Made by a program: the position numbers and the translations under genes | DNA from: Streptomyces sp. NBC_00259 | GTDB lineage: Bacteria; Actinomycetota; Actinomycetes; Streptomycetales; Streptomycetaceae | Direction of reading: 5' to 3' | NCBI RefSeq assembly: GCF_036181745.1 | Contig: NZ_CP108080.1 | Location: 5,521,501-5,585,500 of the forward strand | DNA length: 64,000 nt | Notes under the pieces: generated by a model | What the model was told of the DNA's origin: nothing | What the model saw: only the letters and a program-made list of their open reading frames with translations | The model's database searches: none | In this document: positions 51,359-60,647 of the stretch, piece after piece | How positions within the stretch are numbered: position 1 is the stretch's first letter | Layout: every line of letters begins with the position of its first letter

Positions 51359-52984
51359 ATGACCACAGAGGCCACGGACACCGATAGGGACGGCGTCACC
51401 GACGACGGTTTCCATGTCTTCGACACCACGTTGCGCGACGGCGCGCAGCGCGAGGGCATCAACCTCACCGTCGCGGACAAGCTGACCATCGCCCGGCACC
51501 TCGACGAGTTCGGCGTGGGCTTCATCGAGGGCGGGTGGCCGGGCGCCAACCCCCGGGACACCGAATTCTTCGCCCGGGCCCGCCAGGAGATCGACCTCAA
51601 GCACGCCCAGCTCGTCGCGTTCGGCGCCACTCGCCGGGCCGGCGCCACGGCCGCCGAGGACCCGCAGGTCAAGGCACTGCTCGACTCCGGTGCGCCGGTG
51701 ATCACGCTGGTCGCCAAGTCCCACGACCGCCATGTCGAGCTCGCTCTGCGCACGACGCTCGACGAGAACCTGGAGATGGTCCGCGACACCGTCACGTACC
51801 TGCGCTCCCAGGGCCGGCGCGTCTTCGTCGACTGCGAGCACTTCTTCGACGGCTACCGGGCCAACGCCCAGTACGCCAAGGCCGTGGTCAGGGCCGCCTC
51901 CGAGGCCGGTGCCGACGTGGTCATCCTCTGCGACACCAACGGCGGCATGCTGCCCGCCCAGATCCAGGCCGTCGTCTCCACCGTCCTCGCCGACACCGGC
52001 GCCCGCCTCGGCATCCACGCCCAGGACGACACCGGCTGCGCCGTGGCCAACACCCTCGCGGCCGTCGACGCCGGCGCCACACACGTCCAGTGCACCGCCA
52101 ACGGCTACGGCGAGCGGGTCGGCAATGCCAACCTCTTCCCCGTCGTGGCCGCGCTGGAGCTGAAGTACGGCAAGAAGGTGCTGCCCGCCGGCGCCCTGCA
52201 GGAGATGACCCGGATCTCGCACGCCATCGCCGAGGTCGTCAACCTCACGCCGTCCACGCACCAGCCCTATGTGGGTGTCTCCGCCTTCGCCCACAAGGCC
52301 GGACTGCACGCCTCCGCGATCAAGGTCGATCCGGACCTGTACCAGCACATCGACCCCGAGCAGGTCGGCAACACCATGCGGATGCTCGTCTCCGACATGG
52401 CCGGCCGTGCCTCCATCGAACTCAAGGGCAAGGAGCTCGGCGTCGACCTCGGCGGCAACCGCGAGCTCGTCGGCCGGGTCGTGGAGCGGGTCAAGGAGCG
52501 CGAGCTGAGGGGCTACACGTACGAGGCCGCGGACGCCTCCTTCGAACTGCTGCTGCGCGAGGAGGCGGAGGGCAGACCGCGCCTGTACTTCCGTACGGAG
52601 TCCTGGCGCGTGATCGTCGAGGACCGCCCCGACGGCACCCACGCCAACGAGGCCACGGTCAAGCTGTGGGCCAAGGGCGAGCGGATCGTCGCGACGGCCG
52701 AGGGCAACGGGCCGGTCAACGCGCTGGACCGGGCGATGCGGGTGGGGCTGGAGCGGATCTACCCGCAGCTCGCCAAGCTGGAGCTGGTCGACTACCGGGT
52801 CCGCATCCTCGAAGGCCGCCACGGCACGGGGTCCACCACCCGCGTACTGATCACGACGGGCGACGGCACCGGCGAGTGGTCGACGGTCGGCGTCGGTGAC
52901 AACATCATCGCCGCCTCCTGGCAGGCCCTGGAGGACGCCTACACCTACGGACTGCTGCGGGCCGGGGTCGAGCCGGCGGAGTAG
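51359..52984 (+). CDS. cimA: (R)-citramalate synthase
   Basis: A 541-residue LeuA/CimA-family enzyme that condenses acetyl-CoA with pyruvate, the threonine-independent route to 2-ketobutyrate and isoleucine. DTTLRDGAQREGI is the catalytic opening; QCTANGYGERVGNANLFPVV and the C-terminal allosteric domain (RVLITTGDGTGEWSTVGVG) are characteristic. The usual metal-binding HxH is HAQ here (His220, Gln222). AGGAG lies 12 bases before the ATG. Location in a block with ilv/leu genes and the preceding attenuator fit isoleucine synthesis. Confidence 0.92.
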   Translation: MTTEATDTDRDGVTDDGFHVFDTTLRDGAQREGINLTVADKLTIARHLDEFGVGFIEGGWPGANPRDTEFFARARQEIDLKHAQLVAFGATRRAGATAAEDPQVKALLDSGAPVITLVAKSHDRHVELALRTTLDENLEMVRDTVTYLRSQGRRVFVDCEHFFDGYRANAQYAKAVVRAASEAGADVVILCDTNGGMLPAQIQAVVSTVLADTGARLGIHAQDDTGCAVANTLAAVDAGATHVQCTANGYGERVGNANLFPVVAALELKYGKKVLPAGALQEMTRISHAIAEVVNLTPSTHQPYVGVSAFAHKAGLHASAIKVDPDLYQHIDPEQVGNTMRMLVSDMAGRASIELKGKELGVDLGGNRELVGRVVERVKERELRGYTYEAADASFELLLREEAEGRPRLYFRTESWRVIVEDRPDGTHANEATVKLWAKGERIVATAEGNGPVNALDRAMRVGLERIYPQLAKLELVDYRVRILEGRHGTGSTTRVLITTGDGTGEWSTVGVGDNIIAASWQALEDAYTYGLLRAGVEPAE

Positions 52985-52995
52985 CCGGAGGCGGT

Positions 52996-53021
52996 TCCGG
53001 AACCGCCCGTGCGGTTCCGGA
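52996..53021 (+). terminator. cimA terminator
   Basis: TCCGGAACCGC pairs with GCGGTTCCGGA around CCGT, 12 bases after the stop. Confidence 0.8.
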
Positions 53022-53063
53022 GTCCCCTCACCTGCGGCTATGTCCTATTTCATGCCATTCGGG

Positions 53064-53069
53064 TAGCTT
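53064..53069 (+). promoter_or_regulatory. TAGCTT -10 element; leaderless start likely
   Basis: TAGCTT ends seven bases before the ATG at 53077, so transcription would begin at or next to the A of the start codon. There is no Shine-Dalgarno sequence. Confidence 0.45.
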
Positions 53070-53076
53070 CGATGGT

Positions 53077-54408
53077 ATGAGGACCAGGCCGTTCGCCCTG
53101 CTGTCTGCCCTCGCCGGGCTGACACTCTTCCTGCTGCTGGCCCTGGCCCCTGGCGCGGGCGCCAGGGCCACGGGCATCTCCGACGCGGCCGAGGCCCTGA
53201 AGCAGGGCCCGGTCTACGTCGATCCGGGGGCTCGCTCCCAGCTTTCCGAGGCCGACCAGAAGGCCCTCGCGCAGAAGATCGAGAACGCGGACAAGCCCGT
53301 GTTCATCGCCGTACTGCCCGAAGGCTCGCAGTTCCCCGCGGACAGCGTGCTGCGCGATCTGCGCACCGCGACGGGGATCACCGGGCTGTACGGAATCCGG
53401 CTCGGTGACGGCTTCGACGCGGGCGCGGACAGAAGCGTCATGCCCGCCAACGCCGTGCAGAACATCGTGTCCGGAGTGAAGGCGCCGGGCGTCGACGCCG
53501 CCACCCAGCTCGACAACTTCGTCGACCAGGCCCTCCCGACCGTCCGCGGCACCGCACCCTCCTCCTGGAGCAGCGGCTCCGAGGGCGGCGGTGCCTCCAC
53601 CGGCTCGCTGATCGCGATCGGCACCGTCCTCGTCGCGGGCGGCGCCGGCGCCTACGCCCTGGTCCGCCGCGGCCGCCGCCGCAAGGCGGAGGAGGAGAGG
53701 GACGCGCTGGAGAAGCTGCGCGTCGTCGTCGACGAGGACATCACCGCGTACGGCGAGGAACTCGACCGGCTCGACTTCCACCCCTCCGAACGCGGCGCGG
53801 ACGACGCGATGCGCGCCGACTACGAACGCGCCCTGGACTCGTACGAGGACGCCAAGTCCGCCATGGCGTCGGCCGAGCACCCGCACGACGTCCGCGGCGT
53901 CACCGAGGCACTGGAGGAAGGCCGCTACTCGCTCGCGGTCCTTTCCGCACGCCGCGAAGGCGCTCCGCTCCCCGAACGCCGGGCGCCGTGCTTCTTCGAC
54001 CCGCGCCACGGACCTTCCACCACCGACATGACCTGGACCCCGTCCGGCGGTTCACCCCGCGAGGTCCCGGTCTGCGCCGCCGACGCGGTCCGTCTGCGGG
54101 ACGGCGAGGACCCGCTCGGCCGCACCGTCGAGACCGAGTCCGGCCGCCGCCCGTACTGGGAGGCCGGTCCGGCCTACGGCCCCTGGGCCGGCGGCTACTA
54201 CGGCGGCGGCCTGCTGCCGGGCCTGCTCGCGGGCACCCTGCTCGGCAGCGCACTGTCCACCCCCGCCTACGCGGCCGAGTACGGCGGCGGTGACTTCGGC
54301 GGCGGTGATGTCAGCGGCGGTGACTTCAGCTCCTCCGACTTCGGTGGCGGCGGCTTCGGCGGCGACTGGGGCGGCGGGGGCGGCTTCGACGGAGGCGGTG
54401 GCTTCTGA
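53077..54408 (+). CDS. Membrane protein with glycine-rich C-terminus
   Basis: A 443-residue protein: a Sec signal or N-terminal helix (FALLSALAGLTLFLLLALAP), an external domain (~35-165), a second helix (~170-195), an Arg/Lys-rich stop and a helical cytoplasmic segment, then CFFDPRHGPSTTDMTWTPSG, a third hydrophobic stretch and a Gly/Asp/Phe-rich tail (GGDFGGGDVSGGDFSSSD). The layout resembles TPM-like membrane proteins. Function unknown. The stop overlaps the DUF1876 gene start (TGATG), so the two are translationally coupled. Confidence 0.78.
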   Translation: MRTRPFALLSALAGLTLFLLLALAPGAGARATGISDAAEALKQGPVYVDPGARSQLSEADQKALAQKIENADKPVFIAVLPEGSQFPADSVLRDLRTATGITGLYGIRLGDGFDAGADRSVMPANAVQNIVSGVKAPGVDAATQLDNFVDQALPTVRGTAPSSWSSGSEGGGASTGSLIAIGTVLVAGGAGAYALVRRGRRRKAEEERDALEKLRVVVDEDITAYGEELDRLDFHPSERGADDAMRADYERALDSYEDAKSAMASAEHPHDVRGVTEALEEGRYSLAVLSARREGAPLPERRAPCFFDPRHGPSTTDMTWTPSGGSPREVPVCAADAVRLRDGEDPLGRTVETESGRRPYWEAGPAYGPWAGGYYGGGLLPGLLAGTLLGSALSTPAYAAEYGGGDFGGGDVSGGDFSSSDFGGGGFGGDWGGGGGFDGGGGF

Positions 54409-54680
54409 TGCGCACCAAGAAATGGAACGTCGAGATCGTCATCACCGAGAACGACCGCACGACCCAGGCGGAGGCCCGGCTGCGGGGCCAGAACGCCGAA
54501 CTCTTCGTCGGCGAGGGCACGGCCCACCGCAACCGCTCCGACCAGGACATCCCCCACATCGGCGACGAGCTGGCCGTGGCGCGTGCGCTGACCGGTGTGA
54601 GCCACTCGCTGCTGCACGAGGTGGCCTCGGAGATCGAGACCAGGACGGGCGAGCGCGTGGAGCGACTCCGGGAGGGATGA
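54408..54680 (+). CDS. DUF1876-type small protein
   Basis: A 90-residue protein matching the actinobacterial DUF1876 family: KKWNVEIVITENDRTTQAEA, LRGQNAELFVGEGTAHRNRS, ELAVARALTGVSHSLLHEVA. The family folds like a double-stranded RNA-binding domain, but function is not established. It is coupled by one base to the membrane protein upstream. Confidence 0.85.
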   Translation: MRTKKWNVEIVITENDRTTQAEARLRGQNAELFVGEGTAHRNRSDQDIPHIGDELAVARALTGVSHSLLHEVASEIETRTGERVERLREG

Positions 54681-54720
54681 CCGGACGGCTTCACGGCCCC
54701 GCAAATGTACGGCCCCGCAA

Positions 54721-54760
54721 AGCGAGTCGGACGGAATCCCGATCCGTTCGGTGACTCGCT
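54721..54760 (+). terminator. Hairpin after the DUF1876 gene
   Basis: AGCGAGTC pairs with GACTCGCT, and GGACGGA with TCCGTTC inside. Confidence 0.6.
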
Positions 54761-54906
54761 GTGCGCGAAGCGTGACCAATATGGCGCGAACCTTCCTTGA
54801 GCCGGCCGGGTGGCGGCAAAAGACTTCTCCTGTGCCGGGGCGGGCAGTTGCCCGTACGGGGGTCCACGGCACTTCATCCGCATGCCCGATGTGAGGAAGT
54901 CCCCGT

Positions 54907-55422
54907 ATGCCTGACGCCGGCGCTCGACGCACCGCACACCCGATCACGCTGACCGACGGCACCAGTACCCGGACCCGGGAGGTGACCCCTGACGATCTCG
55001 GGCCCGTCCAGGCGCTGCACCGCCGCTGCTCACCGGGCAGCCGCGCGCTGCGCTACCACTCGGGGAAGCCCGAGCTGTCCGCGGCGGGATGGCGGCTGCT
55101 GACCGACCCGGAGCGCGGCACCACCCTGGTCACCACCACCGCCCAGCGCATGGACCACATCATCGCCATGACCAACGTCATGCGTACCGACCGGCAGGGG
55201 GTGGGCGAGTTCGCCGTGCTGATCGAGGACGCGTGGCAGTCCAAGGGTCTGGGCACGGCACTGGCCGCGCACGCGGCCGATGTGGCCCGCCGGGACGGAC
55301 ATCACACCCTGACCGCGGCGGTCGCCGCCGGCAATGCGCCGATGCTCCATGTCCTGGAGAGACTCGACGCGCCGCCGGCCCACGCCTGCGGGCCGGTCCT
55401 GGACATCCACATACCGCTGTAG
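54907..55422 (+). CDS. GNAT N-acetyltransferase
   Basis: A 171-residue acetyltransferase: STRTREVTPDDLGPVQALHR, EFAVLIEDAWQSKGLGTALA (acetyl-CoA site) and AAVAAGNAPMLHVLERLDAP. GAGGAAG precedes the ATG. It resembles the GNAT domains fused to acyl-CoA synthetases in Actinobacteria but stands alone. Substrate unknown. The upstream 5' region (54761-54906) has no clear element. Confidence 0.82.
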   Translation: MPDAGARRTAHPITLTDGTSTRTREVTPDDLGPVQALHRRCSPGSRALRYHSGKPELSAAGWRLLTDPERGTTLVTTTAQRMDHIIAMTNVMRTDRQGVGEFAVLIEDAWQSKGLGTALAAHAADVARRDGHHTLTAAVAAGNAPMLHVLERLDAPPAHACGPVLDIHIPL

Positions 55423-55496
55423 CGGGCACGCGCCCCTGGGGCACGCGCCGGGAAAACGCGTTGCGCGGCGCGGACCGGTGCAGGAGGCTTCCGGCC

Positions 55497-55772
55497 ATGT
55501 CCGACAATGAATCCGGCGGATCGCAGGACGTGAGCGCCCTCTTCTCCCAGGGACGGCTCACGTCGATCCCCCGTAAGGCGGCGCGCCGTGAGCAGTTGCT
55601 CGTCCACCTGGCGCGGACCCTCTTCGAGCCCGACCGGGCGTACACCGAGCCCGAGGTCAACGACGCGCTCCGCACCGTCCACGACGACTGTTCGGCGTTG
55701 CGCCGCTATCTGGTCGAGGCGCACCTGCTGACCCGTACGCGGGACGGCGGCACCTACCGGCGGGCCGCGTAA
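55497..55772 (+). CDS. DUF2087 domain protein
   Basis: A 91-residue protein with the DUF2087 pattern: GRLTSIPRKAARREQLLVHL, FEPDRAYTEPEVNDALRTVH, DDCSALRRYLVEAHLLTRTR and a terminal DGGTYRR. This domain looks like a winged-helix DNA-binding fold and is often attached to ArsR-like regulators. CAGGAGG lies ~11 bases before the ATG. Confidence 0.85.
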   Translation: MSDNESGGSQDVSALFSQGRLTSIPRKAARREQLLVHLARTLFEPDRAYTEPEVNDALRTVHDDCSALRRYLVEAHLLTRTRDGGTYRRAA

Positions 55773-55800
55773 CCGCGCCGGGCGGCACCGTCGAACGCGC

Positions 55801-55831
55801 CGAACCCCCGTCCGGTCGGGACGGGGGTTCG
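55801..55831. terminator. Bidirectional terminator (DUF2087 / YceI genes)
   Basis: CGAACCCCCGTCC pairs perfectly with its complement over a 5-base loop between convergent genes. Confidence 0.85.
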
Positions 55832-55876
55832 CCGGCTGCCGTGGAGCCCGTGCTGTAGCCGTGGTGGGGCCTACGG

Positions 55877-56485
55877 TCAGGCAGCGGCCTTGATCGCGGA
55901 GATGTCGAAGTTCAGCTTCACCTTGTCGCTGACCATCACGCCGCCCGTCTCCAGCGCGGCGTTCCACGTCAGACCCCAGTGGGAGCGCAGGATCTCGGCG
56001 CTGCCCTCGAAGCCGACGCGCTCGTTGCCGTAGACGTCCGTCGCCACACCGTTGAACTCCAGGTCGATGGAGAGCGGGCGGGTGACGTCCTTGATGGTGA
56101 GGTCGCCGGTGATGCGGTACTTCTCGCCGCCCAGCTGCTCGGCCGAGGTCGAGCGGAACGACATCAGCGGGAAGGTCTCGACGTCGAAGAAGTCGCCGCT
56201 GCGCAGGTGGCCGTCACGGTCGGCGATACCGGTGTCGACGCTGGCGATCTTGACGTCGATGGCAGCGGTCGAGGAGGCCGGGTCGGAGCCGTCCAGTCGC
56301 AGCGTGCCCTCGTGCTCACCGAAGCTGCCGCGGACGTTGGTGACCATGGCGTGGCGGACGGTGAAGCCGATGCTGCTGTGGGCGGGGTCGATGGTGTAGT
56401 CACCGCTCAGCGCGGCGAGCGCGGGGTCCACCTCGCGCGGGGCGACGGCGGTGGTGGTCTCGTTCTTGCGGTTGAACAGGCCCAT
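55877..56485 (-). CDS. YceI-family protein
   Basis: A 202-residue lipocalin-like YceI protein: GDYTIDPAHSSIGFTVRHAM, KIASVDTGIADRDGHLRSGD, FFDVETFPLMSFRSTS, GDLTIKDVTRPLSIDLEF and the closing DKVKLNFDISA. The family binds isoprenoid or other amphiphilic ligands; it lacks a signal peptide here, so it is probably cytoplasmic. GAGGAG lies before ATG 56485. Two repeats of a GTTGAAC-type operator lie in its promoter. Confidence 0.92.
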   Translation of the reverse strand: MGLFNRKNETTTAVAPREVDPALAALSGDYTIDPAHSSIGFTVRHAMVTNVRGSFGEHEGTLRLDGSDPASSTAAIDVKIASVDTGIADRDGHLRSGDFFDVETFPLMSFRSTSAEQLGGEKYRITGDLTIKDVTRPLSIDLEFNGVATDVYGNERVGFEGSAEILRSHWGLTWNAALETGGVMVSDKVKLNFDISAIKAAA

Positions 56486-56539
56486 GACTTCTCCTCGTGG
56501 ATGCTGTGGTCGGGCGGGGTGGTGGCCTTCCCGGCCACT

Positions 56540-56592
56540 CGTTGAACCTTCAACGACGACCACCATAGAGTCATTCCCGTTCAACGTTCAAC
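56540..56592 (-). promoter_or_regulatory. YceI promoter with paired MarR-like operators
   Basis: On the minus strand, TTGAAC (56586-56591), an 18-base spacer and TATGGT (56562-56567) form a good promoter. CGTTGAA-CC-TTCAACG (56540-56555), a perfect 16-bp palindrome, covers the transcription start, and GTTCAAC occurs twice (56579-56592) over the -35. The motif style fits a MarR-family repressor, which is not encoded nearby. Confidence 0.6.
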
Positions 56593-56648
56593 ATTTCCGT
56601 GGGATTTTTCCCGCTCTCCTCCGTGAGCGGATGGTCACACTCCGCCAC

Positions 56649-56677
56649 TTGGACTAACGGACCGACGTTGTTGGACT
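56649..56677 (+). promoter_or_regulatory. Direct repeat TTGGACT upstream of GH101
   Basis: TTGGACT at 56649-56655 and 56671-56677 are 22 bases apart, two helical turns, 63-91 bases before the GH101 start. They may bind an activator or repressor of the hydrolase. Confidence 0.35.
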
Positions 56678-56739
56678 GGCGGTGCCGCTGCCGTACGACT
56701 TCGTTGACCCCGCCCCGGCGCGGCCGCTACCCAGTCCCC

Positions 56740-59700
56740 ATGTCGCTCATCAGAAGGCCCCGCACCGCCTGCGTGGTCGCCGCCGTCACGGCCGCCCTCA
56801 TGGCGCCGACCGGGCCGGCCCTCGCGGTCCCCGGCCAGGTCCCGGCCGCCACCGCCGCCTCGCCGGTGCTCACCTCGGGGCAGCTCGCCGTCGCCGTCGC
56901 GGACGACTTCCCGCGCGTCCTGTCGTACACCGACCGCGCCACGGGCGCCCGTCTGCTCGGCAGCACCCGCCCCGTCACCGAGGTCACGCTCAACGGCACG
57001 GCCCACGCCGTGCGGCTCAAGGCCGCACCCGTCGTCCGGGGAGCCGCGGCGGCGTACACCCTGACGTTCCCCGGCCTCCCCGGCGTCGAGATCGACACGA
57101 CCCTCTCCGTGGCCGGCCGGACCACCACCTTCAAGGTGACGGCCGTGCGCGACACCGAGGCGTTCCGGGTCGGGACCATCGACATTCCCGGGCACGACCT
57201 GGTCTCGGTGGGCAGTACGGACGACGGCGCCGCGACCGCGTTCACCCGGCTCGATCCCGACTCGACGAAGACCGCCGACGTCTTCGGCCGGGTCACGGAC
57301 GAGACCCCGGCCGACGCCTCGCCCGTCGGCGCCTCGTACGCCCTCCTCAACACGGGCGCGCTGGCCGCCGCCGTCGAGTCCAACTCCAGCTACGACAAGC
57401 CCTCCGGCGCCACCGGCGGCGACGATGCCCGCTTCTGGCACCAGGCCCGCACGGCGGACGACGGATCCGTCCGCGTCGGCGTCTGGTCCGGGCAGTGGAC
57501 CTACCGCGGCGACGGCGCCCCACGGCCCGAAAGCGGCAAGGACCTGCCGTGGGCCAAGGTCGTCGTCACTCCCGACGCCAACGCCGACGGAGAGACCGAC
57601 TGGCAGGACGGCGCCGTCGCGTTCCGCACGATCGGTATCGAGGCGCCGGGCGGCGACGCCACGCCGGACCGGGTCGTCACCCACATCCCGTTCAACTTCG
57701 CCAGCCAGGCCACGCACCCGTTCCTGCGCACCCTCGACGACGTCAAGCGCGTCTCGCTCGCCACGGACGGACTCGGACAGCTGGCCGTGCTCAAGGGGTA
57801 CGGCTCCGAAGGGCACGACTCCGCCCACCCCGACTACGGCGGCAACTACAACAAGCGCGCCGGCGGGCTCCAGGACCTCAACACGCTGCTGAAGGCCGGA
57901 AGGAAGTGGGGCGCGACCTTCGGCGTGCACGTCAACGCCACCGAGTCGTACCCGGAGGCCGGGAACTTCAGCGAGACCCTCGTCGACAGGACGAAGCCGG
58001 GCTGGAACTGGCTCAACCAGAGCTACTACATCGACCAGCGGCGTGACATCAACAGCGGCGACCTCGCCCGCAGGTTCCAGCAGCTGCGCGACGAGACCGA
58101 CCCCAACCTCAGCCTGCTCTACATCGACGTCTACTACTCGCACGGCTGGATCGCCGACAAGACGATGCAGGCCGTGCAGAAGCAGGGCTGGAACGTCGCC
58201 ACCGAGTGGGCCGACAAGTTCGAGCGGGCCTCGCTCTGGTCGCACTGGGCCAACGACCTGGACTACGGGGGCGCCACCAACAAGGGGCTCAACTCCCAGA
58301 TCATCCGCTTCATCCGCAACGGCGAGAAGGACATCTGGAACAACCACCCGGTGCTCGGCCAGACGGCCCTGGAGGACTTCGAGGGCTGGACCGGGGAGAC
58401 CGACTGGAATGCCTTCCACGCCAACATCTGGCAGCGGAACCTGCCCGCGAAGTTCCTGCAGCAGGAGCGGATCACCCGCTGGGAGGGCAATGACATCGCC
58501 TTCACCGGAGGGCTGCGGGGGACGGTCGAGGACGGCCGCCGCACGTTCCACGACCACGGGCGCAAGGTCCTCGACGGCGACCGCTATCTGCTGCCGTGGG
58601 ACGGCGGGAAGAAGCTGTACCACTACAACAAGACCGGTGGCACCAGCAGTTGGGCCGTCCCCGGCACGGGCGGCTACACCGTGTACAAGCTCACCGACAA
58701 CGGACGGGTGAAGGCCGGGACCGTACGCCCCGCCGACGGGAAGGTCACCCTCACCGCCGAGGCCGGACAGCCGTACGTCCTCTACCCGGACCGCGCACCC
58801 GCGCCGCGGGACGCCCTCTGGGGCGAGGGCGGCAAGGTCGAGGACCCCGGCTTCAACGACGCACGGCTCGGATCGTGGACGAAGACCGGCGCGGTCGCAC
58901 GCGACACCGACGATCAGGGGCGCAACAGCGCCGAGCTGACCGGCCGGGCGGCCGCCTCGCTCGCCCAGCGGATCACCGGCCTCACGCCGGGCAAGCGGTA
59001 CACCGCCTCCGCGTGGATCGAGGTCGAACCGGGAGCCTCACGCCGTACGGTCCTCTCCGCCGGCGGTCGGTCCGTCACCGTCGAACGCTCCACCGCCGAG
59101 AACATGGTCGCGGCCTCCGACTGGCACTCCACCTCCTTCCAGCGGGCCAAGGTCAACTTCACCGCCCCGGCCGGCGGCACCGTGACCCTGAGGATCGACG
59201 CCGCGCAGGGATCCCCGGCCGCGGTCCGGGTCGATGACGTCCGACTGATCGAGAACGCGCCCGCGGTCAAGGACGGCACGGTCGTGTACGAGGACTTCGA
59301 GGCCGTCGACCAGGGCTGGGGACCGTTCCTCAAGGGCGACGCCGGCGGCGTGACCGACCCGCGCACCCATGTCAGCCAGCTGCACGCCCCGTACACCCAG
59401 GCCGGGTGGAACGGGAAGGCGGTCGACGATGTGATCGGCGGCGCGGAGTCGCTGAAGGCGCACGACGAGAACAGCGGGCTGGTGTACCGGACCGCGCCGT
59501 GGACCGTGCCGATGAAGGACGGGCACACCTACCGGGTCGAGTACGACCACCAGTCGAGCCACGCGGGCGCGTACGAATGGGTCACCGGCTACGACCGGGC
59601 CACCGGGGGATCCGTGGAGACCCGCCGGACCCCGATCGGGGCCCAGCGGACCACCGGGCACTTCACCGAGACCGTCACGGCGGGCTGCGGGGACACCTGG

Positions 59701-60579
59701 ACCGGGCTGCGGAAGCGCTCCGACGCCCCCGAAGGTGCCGACTTCGTGCTGGACGGCTTCACCGTGACCGACCTCGGGGCGGCCGGGGCGGCGCCGGCCT
59801 GCGGAACGCTGAGCGTGGCCGCGGCCGCCGAGACCCTGGAGCCGGGCCGCGGGAACGAGGTCGAGGCCGTCTTCACCAACGACGAGGCGAGCGCCGCCAC
59901 GGACGTCTCGGTCGGCCTGGAGCTGCCCGCCGGATGGACGGCGGAGCCCGCGGGCCCGATCGCCTTCGCGTCGGTCGCACCGGGGGAGACGGCCACCGCC
60001 ACCTGGCAGGTGACACCTCCCGTGGACGCCGAGTACCGGACGTACGAGCTGGGTTCGGCGGCCACGTACACCGTCTCCGGCGGCAGCCGTACGCTCGGCG
60101 CGAGGACGAGCGTGCGGACCCTGCCGCCACCGCCGGCCGCCGACACCTGGGCGAGTGATCTGGACTGGACCTCCGCGGAGAACGGCTGGGGACCGGTCGA
60201 GCGCGATCTCTCCAACGGGGAGACGGGCACCGGCGACGGCAGCCCCCTGAAGATCGGGGGGGTGGCCTACGCGAAGGGCCTCGGCACGCACGCCCCGGCG
60301 AAGGTCCGCTACTACCTGGGCGGCCGGTGCACCTCCCTCACGGCCGAGGTGGGTGTGGACGACGTCCAGACCTCCCGCGGCAGCGTGCAGTTCGCCGTGG
60401 CGGCGGACGGCGCGGAGAAGGTGAAGTCGCCGGTTCTGCGGGCCACGGACGCGGCGTGGCAGCTCACCGCGGACCTCACCGGCGCCCAGTATGTCGATCT
60501 GACGGTCAGCGACGGCGGCGACGGCAACGGCAACGACCACGCGGACTGGGGCGGCGCGCGCTTCCGCTGCGGCGGCTGA
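56740..60579 (+). CDS. Secreted endo-alpha-N-acetylgalactosaminidase (GH101)
   Basis: A 1279-residue secreted glycosidase that would release Gal-beta-1,3-GalNAc from O-glycans. A Sec signal (CVVAAVTAALMAPTGPALA) comes first, a beta-sandwich and the catalytic barrel follow, with the probable nucleophile Asp463 (LLYIDVYYSHGW) and acid/base Glu489 (VATEWADKFE). Carbohydrate-binding modules come next (LGSWTKTGAVARDTDDQGRN; YEDFEAVDQGWGPFLKGDAG), an NEW3-like domain (~1030-1120) and a C-terminal NPCBM domain (GVAYAKGLGTHAPAKVRYYL). No sorting signal is seen, so it is probably released to the medium. Confidence 0.9.
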   Translation: MSLIRRPRTACVVAAVTAALMAPTGPALAVPGQVPAATAASPVLTSGQLAVAVADDFPRVLSYTDRATGARLLGSTRPVTEVTLNGTAHAVRLKAAPVVRGAAAAYTLTFPGLPGVEIDTTLSVAGRTTTFKVTAVRDTEAFRVGTIDIPGHDLVSVGSTDDGAATAFTRLDPDSTKTADVFGRVTDETPADASPVGASYALLNTGALAAAVESNSSYDKPSGATGGDDARFWHQARTADDGSVRVGVWSGQWTYRGDGAPRPESGKDLPWAKVVVTPDANADGETDWQDGAVAFRTIGIEAPGGDATPDRVVTHIPFNFASQATHPFLRTLDDVKRVSLATDGLGQLAVLKGYGSEGHDSAHPDYGGNYNKRAGGLQDLNTLLKAGRKWGATFGVHVNATESYPEAGNFSETLVDRTKPGWNWLNQSYYIDQRRDINSGDLARRFQQLRDETDPNLSLLYIDVYYSHGWIADKTMQAVQKQGWNVATEWADKFERASLWSHWANDLDYGGATNKGLNSQIIRFIRNGEKDIWNNHPVLGQTALEDFEGWTGETDWNAFHANIWQRNLPAKFLQQERITRWEGNDIAFTGGLRGTVEDGRRTFHDHGRKVLDGDRYLLPWDGGKKLYHYNKTGGTSSWAVPGTGGYTVYKLTDNGRVKAGTVRPADGKVTLTAEAGQPYVLYPDRAPAPRDALWGEGGKVEDPGFNDARLGSWTKTGAVARDTDDQGRNSAELTGRAAASLAQRITGLTPGKRYTASAWIEVEPGASRRTVLSAGGRSVTVERSTAENMVAASDWHSTSFQRAKVNFTAPAGGTVTLRIDAAQGSPAAVRVDDVRLIENAPAVKDGTVVYEDFEAVDQGWGPFLKGDAGGVTDPRTHVSQLHAPYTQAGWNGKAVDDVIGGAESLKAHDENSGLVYRTAPWTVPMKDGHTYRVEYDHQSSHAGAYEWVTGYDRATGGSVETRRTPIGAQRTTGHFTETVTAGCGDTWTGLRKRSDAPEGADFVLDGFTVTDLGAAGAAPACGTLSVAAAAETLEPGRGNEVEAVFTNDEASAATDVSVGLELPAGWTAEPAGPIAFASVAPGETATATWQVTPPVDAEYRTYELGSAATYTVSGGSRTLGARTSVRTLPPPPAADTWASDLDWTSAENGWGPVERDLSNGETGTGDGSPLKIGGVAYAKGLGTHAPAKVRYYLGGRCTSLTAEVGVDDVQTSRGSVQFAVAADGAEKVKSPVLRATDAAWQLTADLTGAQYVDLTVSDGGDGNGNDHADWGGARFRCGG

Positions 60580-60592
60580 CGGCCCGGCCGGG

Positions 60593-60621
60593 GTGTGGGG
60601 TGCCGTCAGGGCACCCCACAC
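60593..60621 (+). terminator. GH101 terminator
   Basis: GTGTGGGGTGCC pairs with GGCACCCCACAC over a 5-base loop, 13 bases after the stop. Confidence 0.8.
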
Positions 60622-60647
60622 GCCCGTCCGGGCACGGGACCGATCCG

